This document shows positions 46,332-56,639 of a DNA stretch of 64,000 nt, in pieces. Source of the stretch: Oikopleura dioica (lineage: Eukaryota > Chordata > Appendicularia > Copelata > Oikopleuridae); the NCBI GenBank assembly GCA_907165135.1, contig OU015570.1, forward strand, positions 1,763,525-1,827,524. Direction: 5' to 3'. The position numbers and the translations under genes were made by a program. Position 1 is the stretch's first letter. Each line of letters begins with the position of its first letter. The notes under the pieces were generated by a model. That model worked only from the letters and a program-made list of their open reading frames with translations, did not search any database and was not told the origin of the DNA.

Positions 46332-46642
46332 AATTATGTGGACATTTTCTTCATTTTAAAGGGTATTTGTGGGACATATTTTTAAGGAAAATGTTTCACT
46401 TTTGTGGTCATTTGTCCAGCTAAGAAAATTTATGAGGAATTTACAGGCTGTTTTTTAAAAATAAGGATGTTTTTTATAAAAAATTAATGGCCTTAACCGT
46501 GTCATTCATTAAAAATAGTAAAAAAGGCAGAAAAAAGTCGTTTTGATGATGAAATTTTCCATTTTTCGAAATTTTTCAAGTCAAAAAAAAAAGAAGAGTC
46601 GCAATTTTAGCATGGGAGATATGTACTACAAAAAGACGCTGG

Positions 46643-46976
46643 TGATATGATTCTAACACTTTGACAAAAACTAGACAAAAACTTCAAGGCGATTGAGTGA
46701 TGTATTGGATTGAATACTTTTTACAGGGCAAAGGTTTTCTTATATACGGCAAAAGTGTGTCAGGAGCGTCATATGGCGCAGTAGGTAAGTAGGTCAGTTG
46801 GAAACTTTTCTAGGCTGGGCGTCATTCCGCATCGATGGTTTCCAAGGGCGATTCACAAACAAAGTCGATAACATAAAAAGGGGCAAAAGTAGGGCGCAGA
46901 AATAGGGCGAAATAAGGGGAAGGCAAATAAGGGCGATAAAACAAAGTTTTTCTTTGCGCGTGCTAGTATCGTATCA
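46643..46976 (-). repeat. E6 3' LTR
   Basis: On the coding strand it starts TGATACGATACTAGC and ends GAATCATATCA. It is preceded by env with no strong polypurine tract. Confidence 0.92.
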
Positions 46977-46998
46977 TCTATCGTAAGTCGGCGGGTCT

Positions 46999-48996
46999 TC
47001 AAAGAGTTGATTCTGTTCTGTTTGAAAAATTGTCTGCTTGAAGAAGTTGGTTGGATTGTTGGCTTTCCTGGTGTTGGGGCTGTTGCTGTGGCTGTTGGTA
47101 TTGTGGTTGGAGGACGATTCGGGGAGTAGCATTGCAGTCGGATTTTTTGCATCTGAAGATGATTCCAAGTATGATGATGACAACCACGAGGGTTGATACT
47201 CCTGTGAGCCAGCCCATTATTCGTGCTGTCCATCCGTGAACAAGGTTTTTGAGATGTTGGATCTCTTCTTTACCGCTTTCGTACATCAGGTCAAGAGTCG
47301 AGTTGAGTTTATGTCGTTCTTCCAGTGCCGAATTTATCATCATTCTGTGATTGTTCTGCTCATTTTCGAACTCTCGCAGTCGTTCTTCTTCGACGTTTGT
47401 CACGCGGATTTTTACGGGAGCAATGTAATTAATGCGAGTTGCTGTGGTTTCACTCTTCATTGCTGCGCTGATTTTCAGTATCACTGGTCCGCAGTTCAAG
47501 GCGCCGTTGAAGGGTGATTTTTTGAAGGAGTCGATTTTGCTGACCTCGATTACCGGGGCGTGGTGAAAGAAGGTCGTTCGGGAAGGTTGTCGCATTGAGA
47601 CGAATGCCATGTCATTTGTTTCGAAGAGGCCGCATTTCTGCGGGTCCAGTGGTGTCGAATTGCAGAATCTTGTTGAGTTTCTTGAGAGAACTTGCTCACC
47701 ACACTGCTCCGGCTGAAGTGAAGTACTGCTACATGCATACGTTGGTGAAAAACGCAGACATAACGCTGGGTTCATTGATAACACTTCTGAGGACGGCATT
47801 CTGACGAGAAATTGCGGGATGTCAAGTCTTCTTCTTGTTGCTGCGTCCTGGAAATATCCCAGATTTATCACCTGGAATCTTTCCGCTTTCAGTTGAAGCC
47901 TGGGTATTCGGATGTGAAGATTGATGATGACTTCTTTGATCCTAAGCATTTGAGGTGTCGTCGCCGCCGCGTTCTCGGCTTGGTCGAAAGTGGTAATTCC
48001 TACGCCCATGTATCTCAGATCGGTGTCCCAGCGGGTGCAATGATAAGCAAAGCCGAGACAGAATTCATCTTTGACTTTCTCGTCATCAATTGTTTGCACG
48101 GCGAGGCAGTTGGCGCGAATTGTGTCGATGTAGGTTCCATACAAGGGGAGCCTATGGTTAGTTAGTGTCAGCAGGGATCGTACCATTTCTTTTCCATAAT
48201 TTGAGCTGTAGGCTGCAAAATATTCGATTGTACTCTGCGGGTTGCCGTCGAGGACGTCTTTCTGCATAATTTGGTCACTAGATATCTCGATTCCTCCTCG
48301 CACAATAATCGGGGATTGCGATTTCTTCAGTTGTTTTGCAAGTTCTCCAATCATTTCGGTGTTGAGTTCGAAGCTTTCGGAGAGTTCAGAAATCGCTCTT
48401 CGGCTGTCATCTATCTGAAATTGAAGCTCCTGATCGCGCTGCTTTGATTTCGCATCCACATATCCTGTATATGCGAGAGAGATGCCTGTTGCTGCTACTG
48501 TAACTCCAGCGGCTGCGGCGACTCCGACGGCTCTCTTCTTCCTGCTTGGTTTTCGTTTGGCGGATTGAGTAGATCTCGCTGTTCGTTTCTTTAATGTATT
48601 AACTCGTCTCTGGTTTACCATTTCGTCAAGTTTTTCGGCGTAAGCATCTGTGAAGAGAAGATCAGCTCCGATCATGTCCAAAAGAATATCGTCGAAGACC
48701 CGGAAAGCCGTTTCACAATGTTCAGAGATGGTTTTCATTGAGTTGTCGCTAGGCTCGAGGTCGAAAAAATTCTTTTCTTTACCGATGATTCCGCTCTCCG
48801 GGTATCCACAGTCAGCTTGCACGCTTTCTCTAAACTGGTGGTATGGGCTTGCAAACATAATCGGGATTTGTGTTGGTGCGCTTGCATCGAAAACGTAGAT
48901 ATCTTCTTTTTTGGAGAAGATGATGCCATTCTCTCTATCAAAGGTGAATAGTTCGGCGAAAGCTTGGGCGAGGATGAAAAGGATTTTTGTTTTCAT
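46999..48996 (-). CDS. env: E6 envelope-like glycoprotein, 665 aa
   Basis: The N-terminus (about 1-17) is a hydrophobic signal peptide. RKKR at about 152-155 is a furin-type cleavage site, directly followed by an Ala/Gly/Val-rich hydrophobic segment of about 25 residues, as in class I fusion peptides. A heptad-like helix follows (about 185-220). A transmembrane segment lies near 595-614, before a 51-residue Gln/Pro-rich cytoplasmic tail. Paired Cys occur in the ectodomain. The order of cleavage site, fusion peptide, helix and C-terminal anchor is that of paramyxovirus-F/baculovirus-F/retroviral fusion proteins; which is closest cannot be settled by eye. The ORF is intact in this otherwise defective copy. 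Expression presumably needs a spliced mRNA. Confidence 0.88.
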   Translation of the reverse strand: MKTKILFILAQAFAELFTFDRENGIIFSKKEDIYVFDASAPTQIPIMFASPYHQFRESVQADCGYPESGIIGKEKNFFDLEPSDNSMKTISEHCETAFRVFDDILLDMIGADLLFTDAYAEKLDEMVNQRRVNTLKKRTARSTQSAKRKPSRKKRAVGVAAAAGVTVAATGISLAYTGYVDAKSKQRDQELQFQIDDSRRAISELSESFELNTEMIGELAKQLKKSQSPIIVRGGIEISSDQIMQKDVLDGNPQSTIEYFAAYSSNYGKEMVRSLLTLTNHRLPLYGTYIDTIRANCLAVQTIDDEKVKDEFCLGFAYHCTRWDTDLRYMGVGITTFDQAENAAATTPQMLRIKEVIINLHIRIPRLQLKAERFQVINLGYFQDAATRRRLDIPQFLVRMPSSEVLSMNPALCLRFSPTYACSSTSLQPEQCGEQVLSRNSTRFCNSTPLDPQKCGLFETNDMAFVSMRQPSRTTFFHHAPVIEVSKIDSFKKSPFNGALNCGPVILKISAAMKSETTATRINYIAPVKIRVTNVEEERLREFENEQNNHRMMINSALEERHKLNSTLDLMYESGKEEIQHLKNLVHGWTARIMGWLTGVSTLVVVIIILGIIFRCKKSDCNATPRIVLQPQYQQPQQQPQHQESQQSNQLLQADNFSNRTESTL

Positions 48997-49504
48997 CGTC
49001 GATTTGTTGTTTCTCCGCGACGTCCAAATTTATGTTGCCTGTCGGCGCCTCTGAGCAATTTCTCGTCAGCAGGTGAGATCAGCTGCTTTCCAAATTTAGG
49101 CCATCGGCAGGTCATCGGGTCATCTGATTCCCGGAGTCGCATCTCATCTGATCTGATTTAATTTCTCGCTTCCATGTGTTCCAGAAAATCGGTGTTAATT
49201 TCGTAAAGAGAGTCAGAAAAATTTTTGTCCGGACAAAATTTTTGGTTCTTTAAAACTCTGTAGATTCTTCATTATTAATGGCAACGGGTTATTTAACAGC
49301 TTGATTTGTTCTTCTTGACGAGCTCTTCAATCTCCACTTCGCGGAATTTGTCTGGGATTGCTAGATTTCGTTCTATCGCCAAGGCTAAATTCAAATTTCT
49401 TCATAATTACGAAGAAAAATTTCGGCGATTTCCATTTTTTCTAGAATACGCATGAATCATTGACTTAATGTGTTCGACAATTTGGCGTGTCGTTTGTTTC
49501 TTTG
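48997..49504 (-). other. E6 non-coding spacer upstream of env
   Basis: About 500 bp without a convincing ORF. A splice acceptor for env would be expected here; I cannot place it. Confidence 0.45.
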
Positions 49505-50460
49505 CCTTTCGTTTGAGCATTTGCAATTGTCCACACAGCTTTTAGAACCAATTTTATGCCTTTCAGAAGAATATGTATATTGATATACATGCCGGACTGG
49601 GAAATTGTGATCACAAGCAATTTTTTTCTCCATTTTTCTTCTAGAATCGTTGCCAATGACGTCATTGTCGTCAGCAACGGCCCAAAATGACAAGCTCTGC
49701 GAGTTCTTTCGTTTGAGCATTTGCAAATGTCAATTGAGCTTTTAGAACCAATTCTATGCACTTCGTAAGAATATGTATATTGATATACATGTCGAACTGG
49801 GAAATTGTGATCACAAGCAATTTTTTCCTCCATTTTTCTTCTAGAATCGTTTCCAATTACGTCATTATTGTCAGCAACGGCCCAAAATGACGAGCTCTGC
49901 GAGTTCTTTCGTTTGAGCATTTGCAGTTGTCGATTGAGCTTTTAGAACCAATTCTATGCACTTCGTAAGAATATGTATATTGATATACATGTCGGATTTT
50001 TTCCTCCATTTTCCTTCTAGAATCGTTTCCAATTACGTCATTATCGACAGCAACGGCCCAAAATGACAAGCTCTGCGAGTTCTTTCGTTTGAGCATTTGC
50101 AGTTGTCCATTGAGCTTTTAGAACCAATTCTATGCACTTCGTAAGAATATGTATATTGATATACATGTCGAACTGGGAAATTGTGATCACAAGCAATTTT
50201 TTCCTCCATTTTTCTTCTAGAATCGTTTCCAATTACGTCATTATTGTCAGCAACGGCCCAAAATGACGAGCTCTGCGAGTTCTTTCGTTTGAGCATTTGC
50301 AGTTGTCGATTGAGCTTTTAGAACCAATTCTATGCACTTCGTAAGAATATGTATATTGATATACATGTCGGATTTTTCCTCCATTTTTCTTCTAGAATCG
50401 TTTCCAATCATGTCATTGTCGTCAGTAACGGCTCAAAATGACAAGCTCTGCGAGTTCTTT
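49505..50460 (-). repeat. E6 tandem repeats between pol and env
   Basis: Five units of about 175-200 bp repeat with GAGTTCTTTCGTTTGAGCAT anchors near 49701, 49901, 50077 and 50277 and degenerate anchors near 49505 and 50452. Spacings are about 196, 200, 176, 200 and 175, so a 376-bp pair has itself been duplicated. The short units lack about 25 bp (ACTGGGAAATTGTGATCACA region). Each holds ATATGTATATTGATATACAT. Overlapping minus ORFs there are repeat artefacts. Confidence 0.85.
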
Positions 50461-50488
50461 CATTTGAGCTATTTGGCATTTTCCTGGT

Positions 50489-51545
50489 TTATGCGAAATG
50501 TTTGGGATCGACGATTATATTTCCTGTTTTTGTGCATTGAAAGAAGGGATACTTTTCGAGCGTTTTTCGGTTGACAATTTCGTAAATCTCCGTTTTCGTT
50601 TTGTTTGAAAGATCTTCATCCAAACCAAGATGTTTTGCAAGAATTTTTAGTTCAATGGCGGTGAGCTGGTTCATGTAGAGTTTTTGGTCGAGATTGAGCG
50701 CAGAAAATTCGAGAAGGTAGTTACCATCGCTGTCTTTCTTCCAATCCGGCCGATTCTCAGCGATCCACTCATGGATTTTGTCGATCTTTCTACTTTTTGA
50801 ATTTCCTCTCATTGCTGCGATCGCTGTTATTCTCTTTTGAATTCCGTAATCCTTCATGAATTTGTCGATTGCTTTCTCTGTGAGGTCCGAGAAGTTTTGA
50901 ACTACAGGTGAGACCATGAGTCGTGGTTTAGGCTCAGGAGTATCGTTCTGGTTTAAAATTTGGACTATTTCCGTTTCTTCAGAGGATGCTGAAAGGGTTT
51001 CTTCGTTAGCGTCGTGAAAGATTGTCATCTCCGCAGATGATTCAGAGTTTTCATTATCCCCATTATCTGGTTCATCTTCAGTGTTCTCGGTTGTGGATTG
51101 AAGGGTAGTGTTTGTTATTGTGCCCGTGTCGGTTTCATTCAGTTGATTTGAGTTTTTCTCATCATCATCATTTTGACTTGCATTTTCTTCGTCACAACTG
51201 TCATTCGGTGCCGTGTTTACTGTTGTGCTTCGAAGATTATATGTGGAAAAAACTGGTAAGCTGTAGGTTTTCCGTTTATTCTTTTTACTGTTTGCGTCTG
51301 TATCCGGTTGTGGTGGAGTATTTATCGGAGCATCGTCTTCTTCTCGACCGTAGAATCGCTTGAGATGGCTTACGTGCCGCGTTGAAGTCTGGTTAGTTCG
51401 CATATTAAGAAGTTCGTAGCTGAGTCCTTGTTCGCGTTTGTTTGTTACTCTGAACGGGCCGACGAACTTCTGACTTCGTTCTTTTGGATCTTGGTTTTTG
51501 CACAGAACTAGATCTCCAATCTTGAACGTTTCGAACGAAATGCTG
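50489..51545 (-). pseudogene. E6 integrase C-terminus with SAP-like tail, frameshifted from pol
   Basis: This frame continues pol after a one-base shift near 51545. It carries the integrase GPY/F module (KFVGPFRVTNKREQGLSYEL, about 51465-51430), a chromatin-proximal VSHLKRFYG motif, a long acidic Asn/Thr/Glu-rich linker, then two helical modules. The second (LTAIELKILAKHLGL ... TKTEIYEIV) resembles the SAP DNA-binding motif. The first (DKFMKDYGIQKRITAIAAMR) may be a related fold. The tail ends before the tandem repeats. A SAP-like tail on a gypsy integrase could aid target binding; that is inference. Confidence 0.7.
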
Positions 51546-54500
51546 TCATCTCTTCTTTTTCGTGATTATTGAGAATACGATGTCTTACTTCCTCGAGATC
51601 TACTTGTTTCTTCAGCGGTTGAGTCTTGTAGCTATCCATAGGATTTTCCCCAACAAATCCAGTCTCGATTTCGAAAGGGGAGCACAACGTCACAGAATGC
51701 TTTGCGCTATTCATTTGATGAAGAATGAGCGGTAGATGATCGTCCCAATTTTCCATATCACATTGCATTTTTAGCCGAGATTTAATTGTTCGATTCCGAT
51801 TCTCAACTTCTCCGTTTGTCTGTGGGTGATAGGCTGGGGAAAATTTTGTCTTTATTCCCCTATCTTCGCACCACTGTTTGAGAGCAGCAAACTCGCCGCC
51901 GTTGTCCATAAGCACAGTCTGTGGTAGGTTTGGGTTTCGTAACCAGTCAGATAGCGCGGCGTTGAGGACTTCTTTTGGATTTTTTGTTCGTAGTGCTTTG
52001 CCGTAAGTTTTTTTGCTAAATAAGTCTGTACTGACACAGACGTATCTGCTGTAATTGTCCGTTATTGGCAAAGGTCCAATAAGGTCGATCGCGAAATTTT
52101 CATACGGCTGCGATGGCGGGTCAACTTTTCCAAGAGGCGGTATTATTGGGTTATTATTAGCTTTATACTTCTGACATTTCTCGCAGGATCTGATGTAGGT
52201 TGTAAGTTCGGCTTGTAAGTTTGAAATGAAGTATTTCCTCTTGATAGCTGCTAAAGTTTGGGCGATTCCCGGATGTCCGCATTTATCATGATATTCGTTG
52301 AATATATCCCTGTGAAGTAGAGACGGAGGAATTACTTTGAAACCATCTTTGTGAACTCCAATCTCATCGTTTCTCCCAAGGCAGATATTATCTTTTTCCT
52401 TATAAAGACCGTCGAGTGCTGTTGATCTGTCGTTCGGCCATCTATCAATCAGCCAGTATTTCTTAACGTCACTGACGAAGGGATCCATTTCTTGCATAGC
52501 CTTCATTTCTGTTGCCTTGATTACTGATACTGTTGGTTGTATTGAAGCTATTTGTCGGGACAAACAATCAGAGACGAGCATTTCTTTTGATCGTTTAAGA
52601 ACTGTTTTGAAGTCGAAGTCCCCAATTTCAGCGAGCCATTTTGCAATTTTCGTCTTCCGGCTTTTGATTCGGTGAGCCCAATTCACACAGGAATTGTCGG
52701 TGAACCAAAAGAATGAGCGACCGAGAAGGTAGTGACTCCATTTTTCCATTGCCTTTTTTCCAGCGAGCAGTTCTTTTTCGTTCGTATTGTAGTTTGCTTG
52801 GGCCTCATCAAATTTCTGTGATAGATATGCCACTGGGTGGAATTCTTCTTTTTCCCTTAGTCTATAAAGAAGAACGGCTCCAAGGCCTGTGTCGCTTGCG
52901 TCTGTTTCCATGGCAAATTGACCTTCGTTTGGTGAAGGAATCTTCAGTTTCTCCACTTTTGTTGCTATCTCATTCTTTAGATTTTCGAGGGCGTCCGCTG
53001 CGGCATTCGTCCACTTGAATCCATTCTTGTATGCCAATGTTATAGCTGCGGATTTCGAAGCAAAATGTGGAATGAAGTTTCTGTGGTAGTTCAGGAGTCC
53101 AAAGACACTTTGCGCTTCCTTCTTGTTTGATGGATGTTTTAGTTCCAGTACAGCATTGACTTTGCTTGGATTTGGTCTACGGAATCCATTTTCAATGACT
53201 GCTCCGCAGAATGTCACCTTTGTCTTCAGGAATTCTGTTTTAGAAGCTCGAATCTTTAGGTTATTTTGTCGTAGGGTCCTAAGAACTTTTCCCAAGGATC
53301 GAATGTTATCGTCGAAAGATTTAGAGTGAACGCACAAGTCATCGAGATAAATCGCCAGTTCTGTAGCCGGTATGTGGTTGAAGATTTTGTCCATCATCAT
53401 TTGAAAAACCGCTGGCGCGTTTTTCCCACCCATTGGCATTTTCGTCCATGTGTACTGTCCGAAGTCGGTCGTGATCGCAACTTTCTTTTGAGCTTCTTCA
53501 GAGCATCTTATTTGGTGGAATCCAGTAAACAAATAAGCTGTCGAAAAAACGCAAGAATTGGCCATTTGGTCGATCAAGCCATCAATTTCCGGTAGAGGAT
53601 ATTGGTTCGACACTGTGACGGAATTGAGTTTTCTGTAGTCGCAAACGAGCCTGTATTTTCCGTTAGGTTTTTTCACCAAAAGAACAGGCGCCGCCCAAGG
53701 GCTTGAGATGGGGATAAGAAGACCTGAGTCAAGGTTCGATTTGATTATCTTCCTCATTTCTTCGCGGAGATAATAAGGCGTTCTATATCGCTGGGAAGCA
53801 GCTGGCGGCGCATTTCCAGTGTCAATATCGTACTGTACTGCATCTGTTGACCCAAGTTTTTCGCCTTCGATAGCAAATACGTCCACGTAGTTCGCAATGA
53901 GCGAATATAAGCGCTGTTTTATTCTGGCCGGGATGTCTCCAATCGAGAGTTCTTTCAAAATTTGATTGAACTTCCCCTGACGAGCCGAGCCAGGTGGTGA
54001 GACACTTACTTCGCCTATCCTTGCTATTGTCGTTCCTTCTGGGATGTAAATGCTATCGTTTGAATTGTTCGCTACTTGAATTGTGACGGTGCTGACTGCT
54101 GCGTTGATTTGAATGACTTGCTCGTAAATTTCAAAGTTTTTATTTTTCACACAGGATTCTGGAAGGGCAAAAATGGTACTTGTTGGGTAAGATGATAGGT
54201 TGAGATTGAGAGAAGTTGTTGTTTTCGGCGGGATAGTTGTAGGCTTTTGACTTTTCGCATTGTCAATGAAGTGGTCGGATTTGCTGACCATTCGCAGACC
54301 AGCAAATTTTGAAATTTGATTCATTGAAATTGTCATCTTTTCGCTAATACCATTTTGGCTGAGCTCCGAATTTTTGATGTCAATTGCAAGGTCGTTTTCG
54401 AAAATTTCCGGGGTCCCCAAAATGGCTGAGCATGAGTCGTCGACGATTTGAAAGATGCAGTTTCGAAGTTTAAGTTTTCCAATGTCGATGTCACATTCGA

Positions 54501-54759
54501 GGCATCCATATACTTTGATGATTGATCCACAATAGCTTTCAAGTTGAAATGGCGCGGGTGTAAGAGTTTTCATGAGGTGAGCAGGCACAAATTGGCGGGG
54601 TAAACATGAAGTTTGGGCTCCAGTGTCGAGCTGGAAGAGAATGTCTTGGCCGAACATTTGACCAAATATGTTGATTTTTGGGCCGATTTTAGGTTTGACC
54701 GCAGCAATAGCGGTACGGGTCTTTACTGACGCATATAAAGACCCGCTACCTAGTTTTTT
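51508..54759 (-). pseudogene. pol: E6 Pol: protease, RT, RNase H, integrase
   Basis: The frame opens upstream of the slip site (54837) and is entered by -1 frameshift at 54753-54759. Counted from 54837: protease DTGAQ at 71-75; RT with CDYRKLN at 399-405 and active site YLDD at 497-500. Motif A reads STAYLFTGFHQI: the catalytic Asp is Tyr435 (codon TAT at 53533-53535). RNase H has METDASDTGLG, NEKELLAG and FTDNS. Integrase has an HHCC finger (HDKCGH ... CEKC), DLIGPLP, LMDNGGEF and EVENRNR. The frame ends early at 51508 from an indel. The Asp loss predicts an RT without polymerase activity. Confidence 0.9.
54716..54759 (-). promoter_or_regulatory. -1 ribosomal frameshift signal at E6 gag-pol junction
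   Basis: On the coding strand the heptamer A AAA AAC (54759-54753) is in gag frame and is followed at once by the gag stop TAG. Seven nucleotides later a perfect 10-bp stem CGGGTCTTTA/TAAAGACCCG (54745-54736 and 54725-54716) closes a 10-nt loop. Flanking GGTA/TACC extends it with a single G bulge. Pol is in the -1 frame, as the signal predicts. Confidence 0.88.
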
Positions 54760-55907
54760 GCCTGACGTTCTGGGCAAGCGAACTGAATGTGTCCAACCTG
54801 ATTGCAATTTCTGCAGCTCAGGCTTGTTCCTCGGCAATTAAAAGCGCGGTGCCCAAGTACTCCACACTTTCTGCATCTGTAGGGGTATCCATTCGGTCCA
54901 ATTTCAAAATTGTCAGGGAAGGGTCCTTGTTGTGAGTTCCGTTGTTGCTGTTGGTATCCATTTGGTTGTCTGTCGGCGGGTCGAGTAGGCTGCGAAGTCT
55001 GTCGCATTTGGTGAATGACGTTTTGTTGCTCGTCTGATCGTCGAAATTGATATCCATTTGATCGTTCATTTGATGATTGTTTGTAATTCGGATTCCGCTG
55101 TTGGTTTTTTGCGCTAATCCTCTTTATTTCGGCCAGCTCGCGTTCAAGGTTGTCAATCTTGTCGTTGGTTTTCGTTGCAATAGCAGCATTGTTCTGTAGT
55201 TGTTCCGTAAGAGCATTCACTTTTTCTTGGAGCAGAATTTCTTGCGCGGTCACTGCCCGGACGTCCGCTTTCCGCTTGTATTTTTGCATTTTGTCGAGAT
55301 ATTTCGCAGTTTCTTCCGTGTTTTTGTCGTTCATATCTTGGTCGAGAAGGTATCGTCGAAGTGTCGGGGTGAGTGATCGGTCGAATGTGTCATCGATGTA
55401 ATGTTTCTTAAGAATTTCGCACCCGGCGCTTGCTTTTTCTGCCAAGATCTCGATTCGAGAGTAGAAAAGTTCGAATCTTTCTTCATCGTCCGCGTTTCGT
55501 GATATTTCGTGGAGTTCTCTTTTGGCGTCTCTGACTTTATCTTTATCGGAATATTTACCAAAAATGCGATCAAGAAGGGTAAAAAAGTCAGAGTCTCCTT
55601 TGAGTTCTCGAAGCTCGTTGGCGTATTTCGCTTTGAATTCTGGTGTGATGTATGACAGGCAGATTCGCTTGCGTGTATTCTCGAAGAGTCTGTTGAATAT
55701 GTCGATGTCTGCTTGAGTCGTGATCTTGTTTGTTGCGAGCGAAGAGTCAAACATCAGCTTCATGCTTTTTTTGTTATCTTCATATTCAGACTTTATCTCT
55801 TTAATCGTTCTCTTTGGCATATTCGTTCTCACTGTCGGCGTTTGGCATCTGAAATTTTCTTCGAATATTTGGAAGAGTTCGAGTGGGTGTCGCATCACTG
55901 TCGCCAT
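54750..55907 (-). CDS. gag: E6 Gag with two CCHC knuckles, 385 aa
   Basis: Gag forms the particle and binds genomic RNA. The middle is helical and charged (about 30-240) with a coiled-coil-like stretch (QEKVNALTEQLQNN). A Gln/Asn/Arg-rich region precedes two C-terminal zinc knuckles: CRKCGVLGHRAFNC and CRNCNQVGHIQFAC, both C-x2-C-x4-H-x4-C. It ends RQAKN at the frameshift site. The first ATG uses the last base of the LTR and the TG of the primer site; the Met at residue 5 or residue 30 (MPKRTIKEI) may be the real start. Confidence 0.9.
   Translation of the reverse strand: MATVMRHPLELFQIFEENFRCQTPTVRTNMPKRTIKEIKSEYEDNKKSMKLMFDSSLATNKITTQADIDIFNRLFENTRKRICLSYITPEFKAKYANELRELKGDSDFFTLLDRIFGKYSDKDKVRDAKRELHEISRNADDEERFELFYSRIEILAEKASAGCEILKKHYIDDTFDRSLTPTLRRYLLDQDMNDKNTEETAKYLDKMQKYKRKADVRAVTAQEILLQEKVNALTEQLQNNAAIATKTNDKIDNLERELAEIKRISAKNQQRNPNYKQSSNERSNGYQFRRSDEQQNVIHQMRQTSQPTRPADRQPNGYQQQQRNSQQGPFPDNFEIGPNGYPYRCRKCGVLGHRAFNCRGTSLSCRNCNQVGHIQFACPERQAKN
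55886..55906 (-). other. E6 primer binding site
   Basis: TGGCGACAGTGATGCGACAC starts directly after the 5' LTR on the coding strand. It resembles the tRNA-Arg-type sites of some insect gypsy elements (TGGCGAC start). The tRNA identity is inferred. Confidence 0.65.
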
Positions 55908-56240
55908 GATATGATTCTAACACTCTGACAAAAACTAGACAAAAACTTCAAGGCGATTGAGTGATGTATTGGATTGAATATTTTTTACAGGGCAAAGGTT
56001 TTCTTATATACGGCAAAAGTGTGTCAGGAGCGTCATATGGCGCAGTAGGTAAGTAGGTCAGTTGGAAACTTTTCTAGGCGGGGCGTCATTCCGCATCGAT
56101 GGTTTCCAAGGGCGATTCACGAACAAAGTCGATAACATAAAAAGGGGCAAAAGTAGGGCGCAGAAATAGGGCGAAATAAGGGGAAGGCAAATAAGGGCGA
56201 TAAAACAAAGTTTTTCTTTGCGCGTGCTAGTATCGTATCA
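55907..56240 (-). repeat. E6 5' LTR
   Basis: It matches 46643-46976 apart from about four substitutions (for example near 55923, 55980, 56079 and 56119). Confidence 0.92.
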
Positions 56241-56260
56241 GCTGGATCTAACCACCTAGG

Positions 56261-56635
56261 TTCCTTGAGGAACTCGTCCTGGTTTACGATGCTCACCCAG
56301 AAGGAAACTATCCTATGGCATTTCCGGTTTTCACAAAGAAAGGATTGATGATGAATATTCTTGCAATCGAACCAACCTTCTTCAACGACACCCAGAAGAA
56401 ATTCTTTTTCCGAAAGAATGGATCCGATCTGAAATACGAGCCTGGTTTGACTGGAGAAGCTCCCCAGAAAAGAGCTCGCGAGGACCACAAAATAAACATA
56501 GCGGAAATAAACGAAACGATCGAAATGGAATCCCTCAATCAGATTCTAGCGAAAATCGATCAAGAAGATGCCAAAGTCAAGAAGGAACCTGAAACACCTA
56601 ATCAGCAACACCAAAATGTTCCTCCAGGCAGGGAT
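56261..56635 (+). CDS. Unrecognised coding-like fragment beside E6
   Basis: The frame reads FLEELVLVYDAHPEGNYP, then from 56315 MAFPVFTKKGLMMNILAIEP and an Arg/Lys/Glu-rich tail (APQKRAREDHK, AKVKKEPETPNQ). It ends in a TTTTGCG simple repeat. It is not like any retroelement protein here. E6 inserted just upstream; the left flank (46605-46642) could be its 5' side but does not join in frame. It may be a host exon or an unknown mobile-element protein. Confidence 0.4.
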
Positions 56636-56639
56636 GTAC

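Larger units (their letters stand above)
46643..56240 (-). mobile_element. E6, gypsy-like provirus with gag, pol and env
   Basis: The element is 9598 bp. LTRs of 334 bp (46643-46976 and 55907-56240) differ at about four positions by eye, roughly 1 percent. GCTGG is duplicated (46638-46642 and 56241-56245). Gag-pol is joined by a -1 frameshift signal; env lies downstream of a tandem-repeat tract. The copy is defective: RT motif A lacks its Asp and pol is frameshifted near 51545. It is an endogenous retrovirus-like element of an invertebrate. Confidence 0.93.

Noticed and set aside
49457-50296. Repeated minus-strand ORFs (MLKRKNSQS..., 60-151 aa)
   Set aside because: They are translations of the tandem units between pol and env; units differ by frame-breaking indels.
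49505-50460. CRISPR-like array
   Set aside because: Units are 175-200 bp head-to-tail copies without short repeats and unique spacers, and the setting is a eukaryotic provirus.
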